Of a stretch of DNA of 64,000 bases, positions 38,301 to 50,423 are shown one piece after another. Source of the stretch: Pomacea canaliculata (taxonomy: Eukaryota > Mollusca > Gastropoda > Architaenioglossa > Ampullariidae). The number at the start of each line of letters is the position of its first letter. Within the stretch, counting starts at the first letter, position 1. The translations under genes were made by a program, and so were the position numbers. A model generated the notes under the pieces. The model was not told where the DNA came from. It searched no databases and saw nothing but the letters and a program-made list of their open reading frames with translations. The stretch lies in the NCBI RefSeq assembly GCF_003073045.1, contig NC_037600.1:12958515-13022514 (forward strand), given 5' to 3'.

Positions 38301-39364
38301 AAGCAAGACAAGGTATCTCCGTTTTTTTGTTTTGTTTTTTTTTTAATTATCCTGATTTTTTCTTATTTCCGAGTAACCTTGGGAAGATATGATATTGCTC
38401 TTTTTCTTTTGGAATTTCATGTCTGTTATTTTTTTAAAGCATTCGTATTAGTATTAAAACTTTTCTTCCGACAGTTTCTCTTGCATAATTGTGTACTGGT
38501 AGATTTTGTCAATATCTACCGCCTTATCACCTGCATCCATTGTCTTTATGGCTCTTTTATTTTTTATTTTATTTTCCTTGTTAAATTTTGATTACTAGTG
38601 TTTCTGGTCTTGTAATATTCTCTTTCGTTTGGTTTTCTTGCTGTACGTTTACAAAACCCCGAAACCTTAAAGTCTGAGACGTGGTGTTGGAGAAGAGGCG
38701 AGGATGTCAAATCAGTCTGTCAGAAATTCCAATTCCGCTCCTGACGGCCCTCTGATCAGTTTCCAGGAAGCCATCTTAGTTGTGCGTCTAAATAGTTCTC
38801 AGTTCGCATGCACTCTCCAAATCGGTCGTATTTCTCATTCTCATTTCTTTGCTTTGCATTTGGAAGGATAAATAAACCAAAATTCTGTGAAGATGCCTTT
38901 CAAAACCATTTAAACTGAAGGTTTCGTAGGGCTAATGAATAAGAAAACTTATGTAATGTTCAGCGGGTTAAAAGTGGTATACCTAGGATTTAGTCTTGGT
39001 AAAGGGAGTGGAGTTGGAAGGTGGGGGAGGGAGAAGTTATGGACTTTGACTGGCCTGTAAGTAGGTTGCAGCCTCGACATGAGTCCATGCCCGCGAACTG
39101 ACAGAAGCCGTGTTGTATTCTTCTGTACTGGCACAACATGTACTAGTGTCTCGGGCGTTTGGTTTGTGGCCCTGGATTCCAGTCTTCTGACGGGAAAAGC
39201 TAATTTATGTGACGTGTGTTTGGATAGAGCGTTGGGAAGGGTGGCTGGCGCTGTGCTTGCTCGCTTGTTTAACAACTGGCAAGCTGCGATAGTGCGACGT
39301 GTCGCTCGAGGTGTTACGCCCCGTAGTTTCTAGCTTGTGCCATGCGTCTCTGTTGCTGAGATCC

Positions 39365-39396
<32 letters not shown>

Positions 39397-42300
39397 CTAG
39401 AAGGGAAAGGCTGAACAAAACAAAAAGTAAACATAAAAAGCAAACAATGAAAGAGAGAAAGAAAAGCAGGTAAAAAGAAAGACTAGTGTCAATCGATATG
39501 GACAACTCTGCAGATGAAAAAAAAATGTTTTTACACCCAGAGAACACGGTTATTGTTAAAGTCTGAATCATTTCGTCTTTGAAATCCGAGTATCAAGCTA
39601 AGATTTACTGCTGGGTGTGGTTTGTTTCCTTGTTCTTCAGAGAAGAATTCTCTGGATAGTGTAAATTTGGCAGAGTAACATTCGTATGTATTAAGAGGCC
39701 CCGGCAAGTCTAACTTTAGTTACATGAATTTCGGAATACCTTCTATAAAAACGTTCTGCTTGTAGGCTGTCTTTTGTATATACAATAAATAAAGAAGAAA
39801 TAGACATATGAGCTTATCTTTCCCTTAACATTAAGAAATGGAAAACATATGACGGTAAACCGTAATGTCAATCTTGACAATAACAGTTTAAAAAATTGAA
39901 TGCAGTATTTCTGTCACTTGCTTAGAGTAGCGTTGTATAACTGTTTTTACACGCCCCAGAAACGATTGCAATATTCGTGCTTTGCTATATTATTGTGCAG
40001 ACACGTTAAACGTTAAGATGAATAATATTTAATGGATCACTCGCTGTTAAATACTATCAAAATGATGTAGGATTTTGATTAAAATTTTAGTAATAATAAG
40101 GCCTCGATTTCTTCTCCATTTCGTAGTAAGTCTTGTAAACCACGTGAGGTGCAAGCAGGTCCGGTAAGGAACTTCCTCATTCGCTTCCCCCTCTCCCTTC
40201 AATGAATCAGTGATGTACCTGTTCTACAGAGCAAGTTATTTTCTCGGGAAGGTACTCGTGCTTGGCTCTTTTTGGAATGGAAAGCCGCTTGCCGGGTAAG
40301 GCTTCCAGTAAAGGCGCCCTCTGGCTGCTCGGGGAAAGCAGAAGACGATACACGGCAGTTTCTTGTGGCCATGTGCTTCTGGTGCCAAACCATTTCTATA
40401 AGCTTAAACTATCTCTTGATGATTAAATTTCGTGTAGTTTAATCTACGTGCAATTTGAATGTCAAATTCCCTGCCGACAGCCATAGATATTTAACCATAC
40501 TATTCAAATAATTAAACAGTGTTGGATTTAAGTTGTGACACATTGAACAATAAGTTCATATTACCCTAAAGTTTACAAGTCATTACACTATATGTTTACA
40601 TTGTTAAGCAAGCTGTGAAAAGATTTGTTAAATTAGTATTACAAATTTTCTAGCTGTTATTGGCATTTATGTGTGCTGGAGAACAATGTTTTAAATGATT
40701 TTTAAGTTCTAATATTTTGGTATGCACATGATACAGTTATGTGTATTATGTTTAGTTTATTCCTTGCTACTCTTCGAGGAGCATAGGGCCGCAAGTATAT
40801 TGTGTGGCAGATAAAAAATTTATTGATAGATGTAATTGAAAGTTACAGTACAAACAACATGAAGTCGTTTTTCCCAATGTAGGTGAAGTCCTTTGGACAG
40901 AAATAGCAAACCTACTATCATTTCCTGATGGTGTTGTTATACCAGATCCTGTCGAGCCTGGCCATTGCTGCTCTCGCTGTTGCGATCCTGCGATGTCTGA
41001 AGCTCAGTCTTCATCGTTGGAAATAGTGGCTCCCTATTACCTAAAGATGTTTACATTTTTGAGCTCTTCTCTGTGGATCTCTGCTTTGTTGTCGCCGTCA
41101 ATTTTAACCACGACTTTGCTGTCCTCGATACTTATTTCCGTTGATATGCATTCGCACCATCAGTCTATAAGCTAAGGTTTGTGTGTCTGTAGTTACTGTT
41201 TCCTTTCTTTGGAAGGTATGACTTGTGATTATGTCCATTCGTTGGGCCGTTCCTTGCTGTCCAGTCTCTTTGGCATAGGGCAGTCAGTGTATCTATTGTT
41301 TCTTTGCCTCATTACCCTGATTGAGTAGCTCAGCAGAAACATTGTCAACGATAGGTGGCGCCTCCTATCATACTGCATGTTCTCGATCTTATCCCTTGTA
41401 CTAATAGGACTGCTGGCGTCTGTTCTTCGGCTATAAGTAGTTCGGTAAGAAGTACAGGTTGCTGCAGTATTCATTCCCTTGGTTTAGTACAACGGTGTTT
41501 TCTTTAAAAAATTGGTCGTGAATGAAGTCTAAAGACCTGTTCTTGGTGAGGGTTTTAGCAGTTTGTAAGACTGTATTGCTGTCACTTCGTTTCATACCCC
41601 TCCCACCACACACACTTAACTCTGATGGTCGGGCACTGGTTTTTCGATCGACTTCTTCTTAGATGCCTTCATCCTTCCCTGATGTTGCAGTTTATTTCTT
41701 TTGGTAGCTGCTTTAGGGTTGCTTTTCCTCTTATTCTTCTCATCTGGCCACAGATACTTGGGATATGCGATCGAAGCACTTTATTCGCTATTATAACACA
41801 TTATTCTAGCAACTAGCACATCTTTGAAGCAAGTCTTGTACAGCTGCTTTGGATTGAGGAATCCATTACGAATCCATCTTCAGCTGCCTTCTTGAGTCAT
41901 ACGATCTGTTGTGGGAAAGCCAGAAGTAAGGGAGTGTGAAAAAGGATTCTGGTCATTTACTTATCATCGTGTGCGGTTTCACTCCCTTGAAATCGTCTAA
42001 GTGGGGGAAGATTCTTTGCCTTGGGTGTGTAACGCCCACGTAAGATGTCAGCTGCAGGTGCAGCTAGGTACATGCGTCTTGACTGTGGTGTGGTCAAGTG
42101 TTGTTATTTTTTTTCTGTTTGGGCCTGCCAGCCCGCGTCAGTGACAGCACTCGCCGTCTGTTGGCGTCAAGAGTTCGCTCGGCTCGGAATGGCGCTTACG
42201 CAAATACGGTGATCTTGTGAAATGTTGATGGATGAGTGCTCTGACCTATGCGATGTCTTCTGCATGACTTTTTCTCTCTCACACACACGCGCACAGTCCT

Positions 42301-45300
42301 CACATCAAACGTAAATTCAAAGAAAACACGCACGTACACACACTGAACATTTTCCCCGTTATTCTAGCTATTTTGTGTTATTTACATAGCAATAGACATT
42401 TTAGAAAGAAAATTGGAACTGTTGTGCCCACACAGCTGCATAATTGCATAATAAACTACAGTTTTTTTTAAACCACAAACCAAAAAATATGCCGCTTCTC
42501 TTAGAAGCAGTCAGTTTTTCCTAAAATTTTAATGAAGTTTGTCACCGGAAGTGGCCAGTGGGTTGTTTAATTGAGCGGAGAATTTTTCACTCATTTACGT
42601 ATGCATAACTCTTTCTTGAAAGAGACATTTTTACTTCTGTGCTTTTTGTGTTAATAATATAGTAAATACAAGAAAAGTGTTGCATACACGTAAAATATTG
42701 CACCGGATGCAAAGATATTCTTCAGAGCGCGTTCAAAGCACGATGTCTGCTCCGTTGAACAAGCTGGTGGTTGCAGAAGCAGTCTGACAGATTTCTTCCC
42801 CTTAGGAAATGGCGCCGCACACAATTTTCCTTTATAGTTTCTGTCTGCGTGGAACCCTTCGAGATTTGTCTTGTGTGAAGTGTGCTTAATTTTTCACTTT
42901 TTGTAGGTAAGCAAACGGTCTGGGGGTCATTGGTCGTTCACACTTCACAGGATTTTTTCCCCATCCCCGCTTCCGTCCGCTCCCCCTCTCCCCACAAAGA
43001 CGATTGGAAAGCAAAGGTCTTATAGTATAGGTAGGAGCTAAATATTTATTGGATAACACGCTTTATTAATTCCATTAAAGGTCTTTAGTCACGAAAATTA
43101 ATTTACCAAGAGACAGCAGTAACTATAATAATAGTTTTGAAGCATAGACTTTGTAAGTTGGGTTTTTTTTTTTTTACACATTAGTGGAATTCTTTGTTGT
43201 TTTTTCCCCATCCGCCGTCGTGCACTTGACGAGAGAAATACTGTTTACACCATTCTCTCCTTGCGGTTTGGAGAGGCCTCTCAGACGTCGCCTGTGGCTG
43301 TTAACATTTCTTGCCGCGTGAAGCCCATCACGTGATATCGTACTTGATCTTCCTGGCTTCACGTTTCATTGTGTTGGGGCCATGGACCATCGCTGCGGCA
43401 GCCACAAACACACAGGCTGTAATGCCAAATAACAGACGAGTTGTAGCAGCATCACTGGCACCAGTGGTATTACTGGTCTATCACATCTTTAAGAAAAAAA
43501 AATGAAGAGCGATTAGACGAAAGAATGAGTTAATTTTAAAATAAATAAAATAAAGAGGGGAAGGATTAGGAAAGAGAATAATGGACTACGCGGAGAGGGC
43601 TTACTTTAGCTTAGTGATATTGATATTGGAATGTAACTTTTTAAAATGGATCTTTATTTTATTTATCTTAATTTAACAATTTTAAAATAGATGGTTATTT
43701 ATTTGTGTTAAAGTACTTATTAACATAATATTTCTGTTGTCCCTTTATGTCTCCTTTCTCGTTTACGTCACCACCCTCTTCTGCAAAATTATTCCGTCTT
43801 TATATTCCTTGTCTCTGGTAAACTCTGTTTATCTGTGATCCTCAGAATTTCGTGATCAGTTATTCATAAAACCTATCGGCTCTCGATGGAGGGTTTTTTT
43901 TCCAAGCTGAAGAAGTTCTGATGAATATCGTGGACCATCGGGAGATGATGCCTTTATCACACGCAGTGTTTGGCATGGTTTTGATGTTAAAGCGCGTTAA
44001 CAGACGTAAGCAGGAGTTCTTGCTGCAGTTTTTTTAACGGTGTCAAGTTGAAAACTCACATCTTGTAGCCTGAAAGAATAATATTCTCTCTCCCCCCTCC
44101 CTTTCACTTCTTCCTCGCTCACTGTCTTGTGCTTGGAGTAAAAGAGGAAAATTCAAAAGATAAGCAGCTGTATTCGGTTTGCTTGGTGAAACCTCCTCCT
44201 TGTATTTATCTTACCCGTTCAGCAACCACCCCCACACCTCAAGAAAAAAAAAAGCAGCAACAACAAACAAAATAATCCCTGTTAATATCATGGTGTTATC
44301 TTTGCTTGCTTAGTAAAACGCAGTTTTGTTGTCAGTTATCTGCAGTAGCAAATGCTATCTTATTTACCTTAAAAATCGAGTTCAATGAAATGTGCAGTTT
44401 GTGACGCACAGGTGAGAGAAAGATCGACTGAGTCTTCTAAAGGGGATGGGATAAGGGATGCTGATTCTTGAGTAGACGAGAGTTGGATTTTTTTTTTCAA
44501 TCGGCGTATGTTTTACATCATTTTATTTTAAAGCGAAGAGAGAAACGACGAAACGTAGAGGGAAGAAGAGATTTAAAAAAAAAATATTATTAGAAGAGAA
44601 AAAGAAAATCCTTCAAGAGGCGGTTCTTGAGGCAAAATCATATGCCTCCACATTCTTCAGATACTGTATTTTTAAAATAAAGATCAGCAAGATGCCCCAC
44701 AGACAGGTGCGATGATGGTTTTATCATGCACGGGGCCGACAAAATGTGCGATAACACGGGCAGACGTGGAGGTAAAGGTGAGGGATACCTGTGTCTTCAG
44801 GTGCACATGTATCATCCATGCCAGGGGAAACCTCGGCGGATATTATGGTGCAGGCTTGACTTGGCATGACTTGGGGGCTAATGTACACATGTTCTGAGCC
44901 GCAGCCATGAGACTGGAGTAACCGCTACGTGGCAAACTGCCAGCTACCGCTAGTCCTCCGTTAAGTGCTGCATAGACCCACCCCATGGTCGTGTGCATGC
45001 ACCGGATGAAATATGTCGACCTCTTGGTTATCTCCCGACTTCCGAGGTCTGCATCAGTTTGCGTCTTGAAGCTTAAAGCTTTGATTCCAGTCCATAGCTC
45101 CCCTCTACCCCCAGATCAGCTTTATCTCATGCTCATTGGTACGGCCCCACGAGTCTGACAAAGAACATAGGGGAGCAATGTTGAAAGGCTGAGGTATATA
45201 GGATGAGACGCACGTGGGCTGTAAGGGATCTTTTCATTTCCTCCTCTTACTTGCCTGGCCCTCTGGGTCTTTTTTTCGTGTTTGGAGCTGTCTTTGTGAA

Positions 45301-48300
45301 AAAGCATCGTGATTACCTCGGATTATAATCGGCTCACATTTTTAAAAAAAGGGGGAGGGATGAGGGAGGGCTCATCTAAGAAAAAACTTGTGGTTCTTTT
45401 CATTTTGTGATCGTGAAGATATTGGTTACTGCTCGTAATGAGAAGATTTTGCTGATTATCTGTTTTTGTTTTAAGTTTCTTGATTCATTGAGCTTGTTTC
45501 AGTAGCCTTACAATGACCATTGTCCGGTAACCATAACACGAGCGGCTGAGGAGCACGTTGTTTTGTTATCTCTCGTCATCAGTGAATTGATGGAAAGCTT
45601 AAAAAAAGTTGAGTGAATCTGAAATTTACTGAGACTAAAACTTGGATGGACTGTGTGATTCGGGCTGCGAATTAGAACAGAATTTCGAAGATCAGATTTC
45701 CTTTCTATTATATATGTTCCTTTGTCTCACTTACTTTTTCACTCATTTGCTCACATCTTCTAATGGCTTTCGGTGTATGCGTGTGCGTGCGTTCGTGCAC
45801 GTGAGGATGGAGGGAGAATGTGGTTTTATATGTTTGCATAGTCTTGCGCTTCAGAGTCTTAATTAAATCTTCGGAGAACATGTAGGCTAGTTCTGTCCTA
45901 GTTTTCTTGTCTGTCTGTCCGTCCACATGTCTGTCCGCCCTGCCTCACTGTCATGCCAATGCTCATCTGGAAATCCTACTAACATGCCAATGTTTTTCTG
46001 TCAGTCTTACCGTCATGCCAGTACTCGTCTGCCAGTTGTACTAACATGCCATTGCCCGTCTGTCGGTCTTACCGTCATGCCAATTTCTCGTCTGTCAGTC
46101 TTACTGTCGTGCCAGTCTCTATGTGTTATCTACACCGCGACAGCCTCTAAGTGCCGCTCTGAAGGAACCGGAGCAGCTCAGTGGTGTTCTGCTTGGCAGT
46201 GTCGGATCCACTAATGGAAGCAGGCAGAGATGACCAGAAACATTGCAGGTGGGAGCCTCCTTCCCTCCCACCTACAAGCCCTTTTCATCCCCCTACCTTC
46301 CCCATCCCACCTTGTGTCGACGGCGACAAGAAACAGAGCATTAGCTTGATTTCGATTCTGCGAGCGGTACCTGTGGAGAAAAATAGACACTATCTGCTAC
46401 TGAATGCCAGTCTGATACAGCCAGTTAATCTGTTCTTTTTGTGCTTTGTCGAGATTCTCTTGCCTTCTAACCCTGGCACAGGTGGTGTGCTCTTGTCCTC
46501 TAAGCGCTTCTGTTAATTTCTCGAGCTTGCATCAGTTAACCATTCCCATTTCCTTATTGTAATTGTATTTGGGTGTTGCGCCGCCTCGCCAGAAAGAGAG
46601 ATGTGATATCTATTCGCAGACTGTATCTCGGTCTCTGAGAGTTACGAGTGTTAATACAGGAACTGTCTCTTCACCTCATTTCTTCTTTCTTTCTCAGAAA
46701 CACAGAAAGAAGTGTGTGTGTGTGAGAGAGAGAGAGAAGATTAAATAGTTCTTTTGATGTCCGTAAGAAAACTACAACACCTGTACAGTATCAAGTATGA
46801 AAGGTCACGTTGTACAGGTGAGAAACTAGAGGTAAAGAGATTTACTGCCAGAAATGCTGTTCTGAGCCATTTCGTATTTTTTTATTATTTAGCTGATTGA
46901 GATAGTAGATGTAGAGTGTCTCAGAGTACACAGGTTTGCCTGTGTTTTTGTTTTGTTTTCTTTGTGTGTAGGGTGTTACATTGTGGGATGGCATTACATT
47001 TGTACATTGTTTTGACATTGTTGCAGCTGACATCTATGAAATGGTGGTTGGAGACATCGAGGCCAAAGGACTGGACTGCGAGGTGCTGGGGGGTGGCAGG
47101 ATAGAACATGAGCCGCATAAGAAGTCCATCAAAATCTATGGATATTCACAGGTCGGTGGTACTTGACTCTTCCCTCCATGCACCTGTTCAAGTTTTCATG
47201 TTTGTGCGTCGTGTGCACAGAAGTGTGTGGGAGGGAAGTTTAGGCAAAATGTCAAATATAAGCTTTTTTTTTTTTAAAAAAAAAAAAGCCCTCCAAGCTA
47301 AATGAATTTGCAAATGCTTCGGCAAACACGCTTTGCAATTTAGCAATTATGGTTAGCGGTCTGAAGTAGAATTTTTGAGATTCTCCAGCCCAGAACAAAA
47401 GGAAAGAAGAAGAATATGAAACAGCTGCAAGTTGAAAAACTACACGTGGTTTGAAAACTAAGCTGATGTCACAAAGTACTTGAAGCTGCAACACAAAAAG
47501 CCATTGAAGACTATACAGATAGCAAAGTACTTACGACAAGAAAAAAGGTTTCGGCGAGGAAGTCACTAAAAACTGGGTCTTCGAATTTGTTTTTTACCAC
47601 ATTGGTTTTCCCATTCACGAGCTAATGTTTTAACATCGCACTCTAAACCTTTTTGACACAACGACAGTTCCTTCTTGAAATGAACACGTCCAGTATAGTC
47701 CTGAGTCATGGGTGGAAGGTCACAGCTACAGGGTTCTTTTATGGGATGTAATGTGTGAGGTTTTAGTATTTGCGTGCATTTTCTTTTCTTTCGACAATTC
47801 GGCGTGAACAAAGGGACCACTGGGTACATCGAATTCTAGTCCAACCCTCGTTTCAGCGACGCAGAACAAGAGATTCATTCGATTAAGCGTCGATGTGCTC
47901 ATACTCGCACATTGCATGTCTGTTCATTTGCTCTGGACCATTACCATCGGAGAACCTGTCAGTCGCCAGTTCCACGAGATAGAAATTTAATATTATTTGT
48001 AGGGAATTGGATAGCGAGCGTGAGAAATGATCGGTGAAAGTTTCTGAAAGAGCAAAGGACATGTAGTTGAAACCCACGGCCAAACGGTGCGATGGAATGG
48101 GTGGGGAGGGGATGAAAGATCGGGGACAGAACCAGGTGAGACTAGAATGACGCACGTTCTTCGGCATGTAGGAAAAAGACCACTTGTACTCATCCAGATT
48201 CCGGAAGAATGAAAAAAAAAAATCAAATTTACGAAGAGAAATAGTTTGAATAGAGTATTTTGATAGTAAAAAGCTTGCATTTCCTCACAACTGCTAGAAG

Positions 48301-50423
48301 TTTAAATACTTTCCGATCATCAACGTCCCTTTAAAGATTTGTTTCTAAAATTGTTCATACCGTTGCTTAGCATGATTGGCTACAGTCGATTTAATTTCGG
48401 TCTATTCTTAGTTAAATTGGCTACAGTCGGTATAATTTCAGGTGTATTCCCCTCGAAATGAAGAGGCAGCACTTTGGGAATACTATTTACATGTGTCAGG
48501 ACAGTTAGCTCTTCCGTGGATTCACAGCCTGGAAGCAAAAACGCATATATTCAAAGCGCGCCTCACAACTAACAGAGAAAAAAATTAGTGAAGGTAGATA
48601 AATCAGGTTCGTGCTTAGACCGAAAGGAACGCGGAAACTAGCAGGCGCACACTTATACGAACAAACCTGCTCGGGGCCTTCACGTGCAAACACACAACCA
48701 AGGAGCAAGGGGTGGGGTGTCTTGTGGAGGGGGTAAAGGTTTGGGATGAATAATGGAGCCGTGTGGCTATGACCTTACTTATCTGTTTCTCACCTAGCGG
48801 CAGCCCCACTGCTTCCTGCAGTTTGCGCCCGTCTATAATGTGCAGCAGCGATCTCGAGACGACCGAAACTTAAAACATATTTCCCCACAGCCTCTCCTTC
48901 TCTCTTGCATACAGTAAGAGACTTGAGGAAGCATCCCTGTGTAAGGCCGTGAAGTAGCATCAGTGTATACAGTAAGAGCTTGGAAGTAGCGTTCCTGGAC
49001 ATTTCCTTCAATCTTATCGTTTGTGCTCCTTTGCTTCCCGTTTTTGCGTCTGCTGTTTGTAGTTTGCGTGTACCCGAAAAAAAATACTTAAAAATTTAAG
49101 TTTTTTTTAATACTGCAGTACAGGAGTAAAGTTGTATTCACGACTGTTTGTCGAGAAGCTTAGAAAGTGTACGGCATCATTTCTTGAAACGTTTCGTGTA
49201 TGATAAATAAAACCAATCACTCTTTCTCCTTTCCTGTCGCATCTTCTTCGGTTATTCTTTCTGTGCGTCAGCCTTCCTCCCACTTTTCCCTTATCTTTAG
49301 TCTCTCCCACACTTCATAACTATTAATCTTCCGTTTTTCAACATATTATAATAGCAGCTGCACATTATTACTGATTTGACATTAAAATTGGAAGCTTGAT
49401 GAATTTTTGTACCATCCTTATGAGCGTTCCAGACTTTTTTTAAAAAATATATATATAACACGATACCTTATTCGGAAGCTGAGAGAAACCTCAGGAGTTC
49501 ATAGCTAATCTGACAGTCCCTGATGTTTGAATGTCATTTTTCGATCTTTTATGGATGTTCTTGCGCCTTGTTAGTGTGCGTTTGTTCTAGAACAGTATAA
49601 TACAATACGAATATTTGGTGTTTTTGATCACATAGAAGTTATACAATTTTGAATATCTTTTACATGTTAAAGCCAGTTTAAAAGAAGTCGAACTAGTCAA
49701 TCATGCAACGAAGATTTGATCAAAGTTTGCTTGTGAGATTGCACACCTTGCAGTTTCGATGGCATCACATTTTTGTTGCAGACTTTTGAACTAGTTTGAT
49801 TTTCTTTTATAAATTCCACTTTTTTTTAAATAAAACGTAGTTGAATCTTTTGATTATCTTGAGTTATTTATGCAGGAAAAAGTTCGTTTTAGTGCCGAGT
49901 GACATCGCTACAAGTGTCACAAAAAAAGTGTGTTTAACAGTTTTTGATATGGTGAAGTGCTTCCTAGGCACCCTGTATAAAATGCTATCTTGCAATTTCT
50001 TTTACAAGTTTTCTTCCTGACATAAACGTTTATCGCGGTGTGTGTGTGTGTGCGCGCGCGCGCATGTGCATGATGATGTGTTGGTAGTAGACGTTAAAAA
50101 AAAACCTTCATCAATGGGTGCTTGTAAGGAAAAGAAAGTTGTGCTTGATTGCTTACACCCTATGACCATCATTTTGTAAGTAGCATATATTTTTATTCAC
50201 AGCAAAAACAATGAAGCGTAGAAAGGTTAGAGCATTTGCATATGATTAAGAAGAAATTAAAATGCTATTTGGCTGTTGCTCGCTACTTGATTTACTGTTC
50301 ATGCAGTAACTTTTCTTTTTACCACAGCAATACGGCCGGGCCGATCATTCCATAACGCAGACCCTCCTCTTGCGTAAATACAAAGACTACGAGAGTGTCA
50401 CTTGGTCCAACGAGGGCTACTGA
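23138..50423 (+). CDS. 14-kDa phosphohistidine phosphatase (janus family), three exons
   Basis: PHPT1 removes phosphate from phosphohistidine (and phospholysine) in cytosolic proteins. Coding exons 23138-23318, 47027-47151 and 50328-50423 total 402 nt and 133 residues; human PHPT1 has 125. The splice phases fit exactly: exon 1 ends after the first base of an alanine codon that exon 2 completes, giving YHADIYE, the family active-site motif. The catalytic histidine is residue 60 (His53 in human). DCEVLGGGRIEHE (77-89) matches the conserved glycine-rich segment, KIYGYS (96-101) the substrate-site strand, and YESVTWSNEGY the conserved C-terminus. I chose the ATG at 23138 because it gives a length near the family norm; an in-frame ATG at 23084 lies upstream and would add 18 residues unlike the family. 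All residues I can check in the family motifs are intact. Introns are 23,708 and 3,176 bp. Confidence 0.95.
23319..28840. other. PHPT1 intron 1, first part: no gene seen
   Basis: AT-rich intronic DNA with short microsatellite-like tracts (for example CT and CA near 24297-24317). Open frames are short and lack recognisable motifs. No internal exon of PHPT1 is missing, since exons 1-3 already give the full protein. Confidence 0.6.
28850..29500. other. CpG-rich patch inside PHPT1 intron 1
   Basis: CpG dinucleotides and G+C are visibly denser than in the flanking AT-rich intron, for example around 29030-29300 (GCATCGCGCCACGCGCACGG). Overlapping short open frames in several phases reflect composition and not a protein. 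It could be an internal promoter, an enhancer or an alternative first-exon region. No TATA box or transcript evidence is available. Confidence 0.4.
29501..37900. other. PHPT1 intron 1, middle part: no gene seen
   Basis: No supported exon. A tRNA-like B box (GGTTCGAACCC) occurs near 33112 in a possible SINE remnant. The frames at 34415-34996 (up to 147 codons) run in both strands without a recognisable domain and are treated as chance. Confidence 0.55.
38019..38144 (+). pseudogene. Possible P2X7-like first-exon fragment
   Basis: An ATG-initiated frame reads MSNSSDYSDAASLHL and ends QIKPYMFEHEG before a TAA stop at 38142-38144. An acidic/serine start followed by a PYxFEPE-type motif is, from memory, typical of the N-terminus of a multicopy invertebrate family annotated as P2X purinoceptor 7-like. 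Here the proline expected after FE is histidine, and a stop comes just before a donor-like GTGAGC (38146). It looks like a single decayed exon or a retroposed fragment. A chance short frame is possible. Confidence 0.35.
38150..45940. other. PHPT1 intron 1, later part: no gene seen
   Basis: AT-rich intron with an A-rich tract at 39365-39398. The piece at about 42295-42330 (TCACATCAAACGTAAATTCAA) resembles flanking DNA in the cysteine-rich array (9015-9045 and 11080-11110), so a dispersed repeat is shared. No exon is supported. Confidence 0.55.
45947..46116 (+). repeat. 31-bp degenerate minisatellite, about 5.5 copies
   Basis: Units of the form ACYRWCATGCCARTnnTCGT recur about every 31 bp, for example at 45947, 45978 and 46009. 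An open frame of 95 codons across it is a by-product of the repeat. Confidence 0.75.
47027..47151 (+). CDS. PHPT1 exon 2
   Basis: Follows acceptor TTGTTGCAG. It encodes ADIYEMVVGD through IYGYSQ, including GGGRI. The donor GTCGGT (47152) is weak; without splicing, translation would stop four codons later. Confidence 0.93.
47262..47289. repeat. Perfect T12A12 palindrome
   Basis: GC, twelve T, twelve A, GC form a 28-bp perfect inverted repeat about 110 bp after the weak donor of PHPT1 exon 2. Confidence 0.85.
47290..50327. other. PHPT1 intron 2: no gene seen
   Basis: AT-rich intron. A (TG)n-(CG)n purine-pyrimidine alternating tract lies at about 50038-50066, 260 bp before exon 3. No further exon is supported. 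Confidence 0.65.
50328..50423 (+). CDS. PHPT1 exon 3 and stop
   Basis: Follows acceptor TTTTACCACAG. It encodes QYGRADHSI through VTWSNEGY and stops at TGA 50421-50423. Candidate poly(A) signals are AATAAA at 51101 and 51828. Confidence 0.92.
   Translation, partial: QYGRADHSITQTLLLRKYKDYESVTWSNEGY

Noticed and set aside
40870..41175. Frame containing VIPDPVEPGHCCSRCC, somewhat like a von Willebrand C module
   Set aside because: The cysteine pattern is incomplete, the frame turns into low-complexity leucine/serine, and no convincing splice sites frame it.
45927..46214. 95-codon frame with repeated CQ/MP pattern
   Set aside because: Produced by a 31-bp minisatellite; the unit length is not a multiple of three, so it does not encode a repeat protein.
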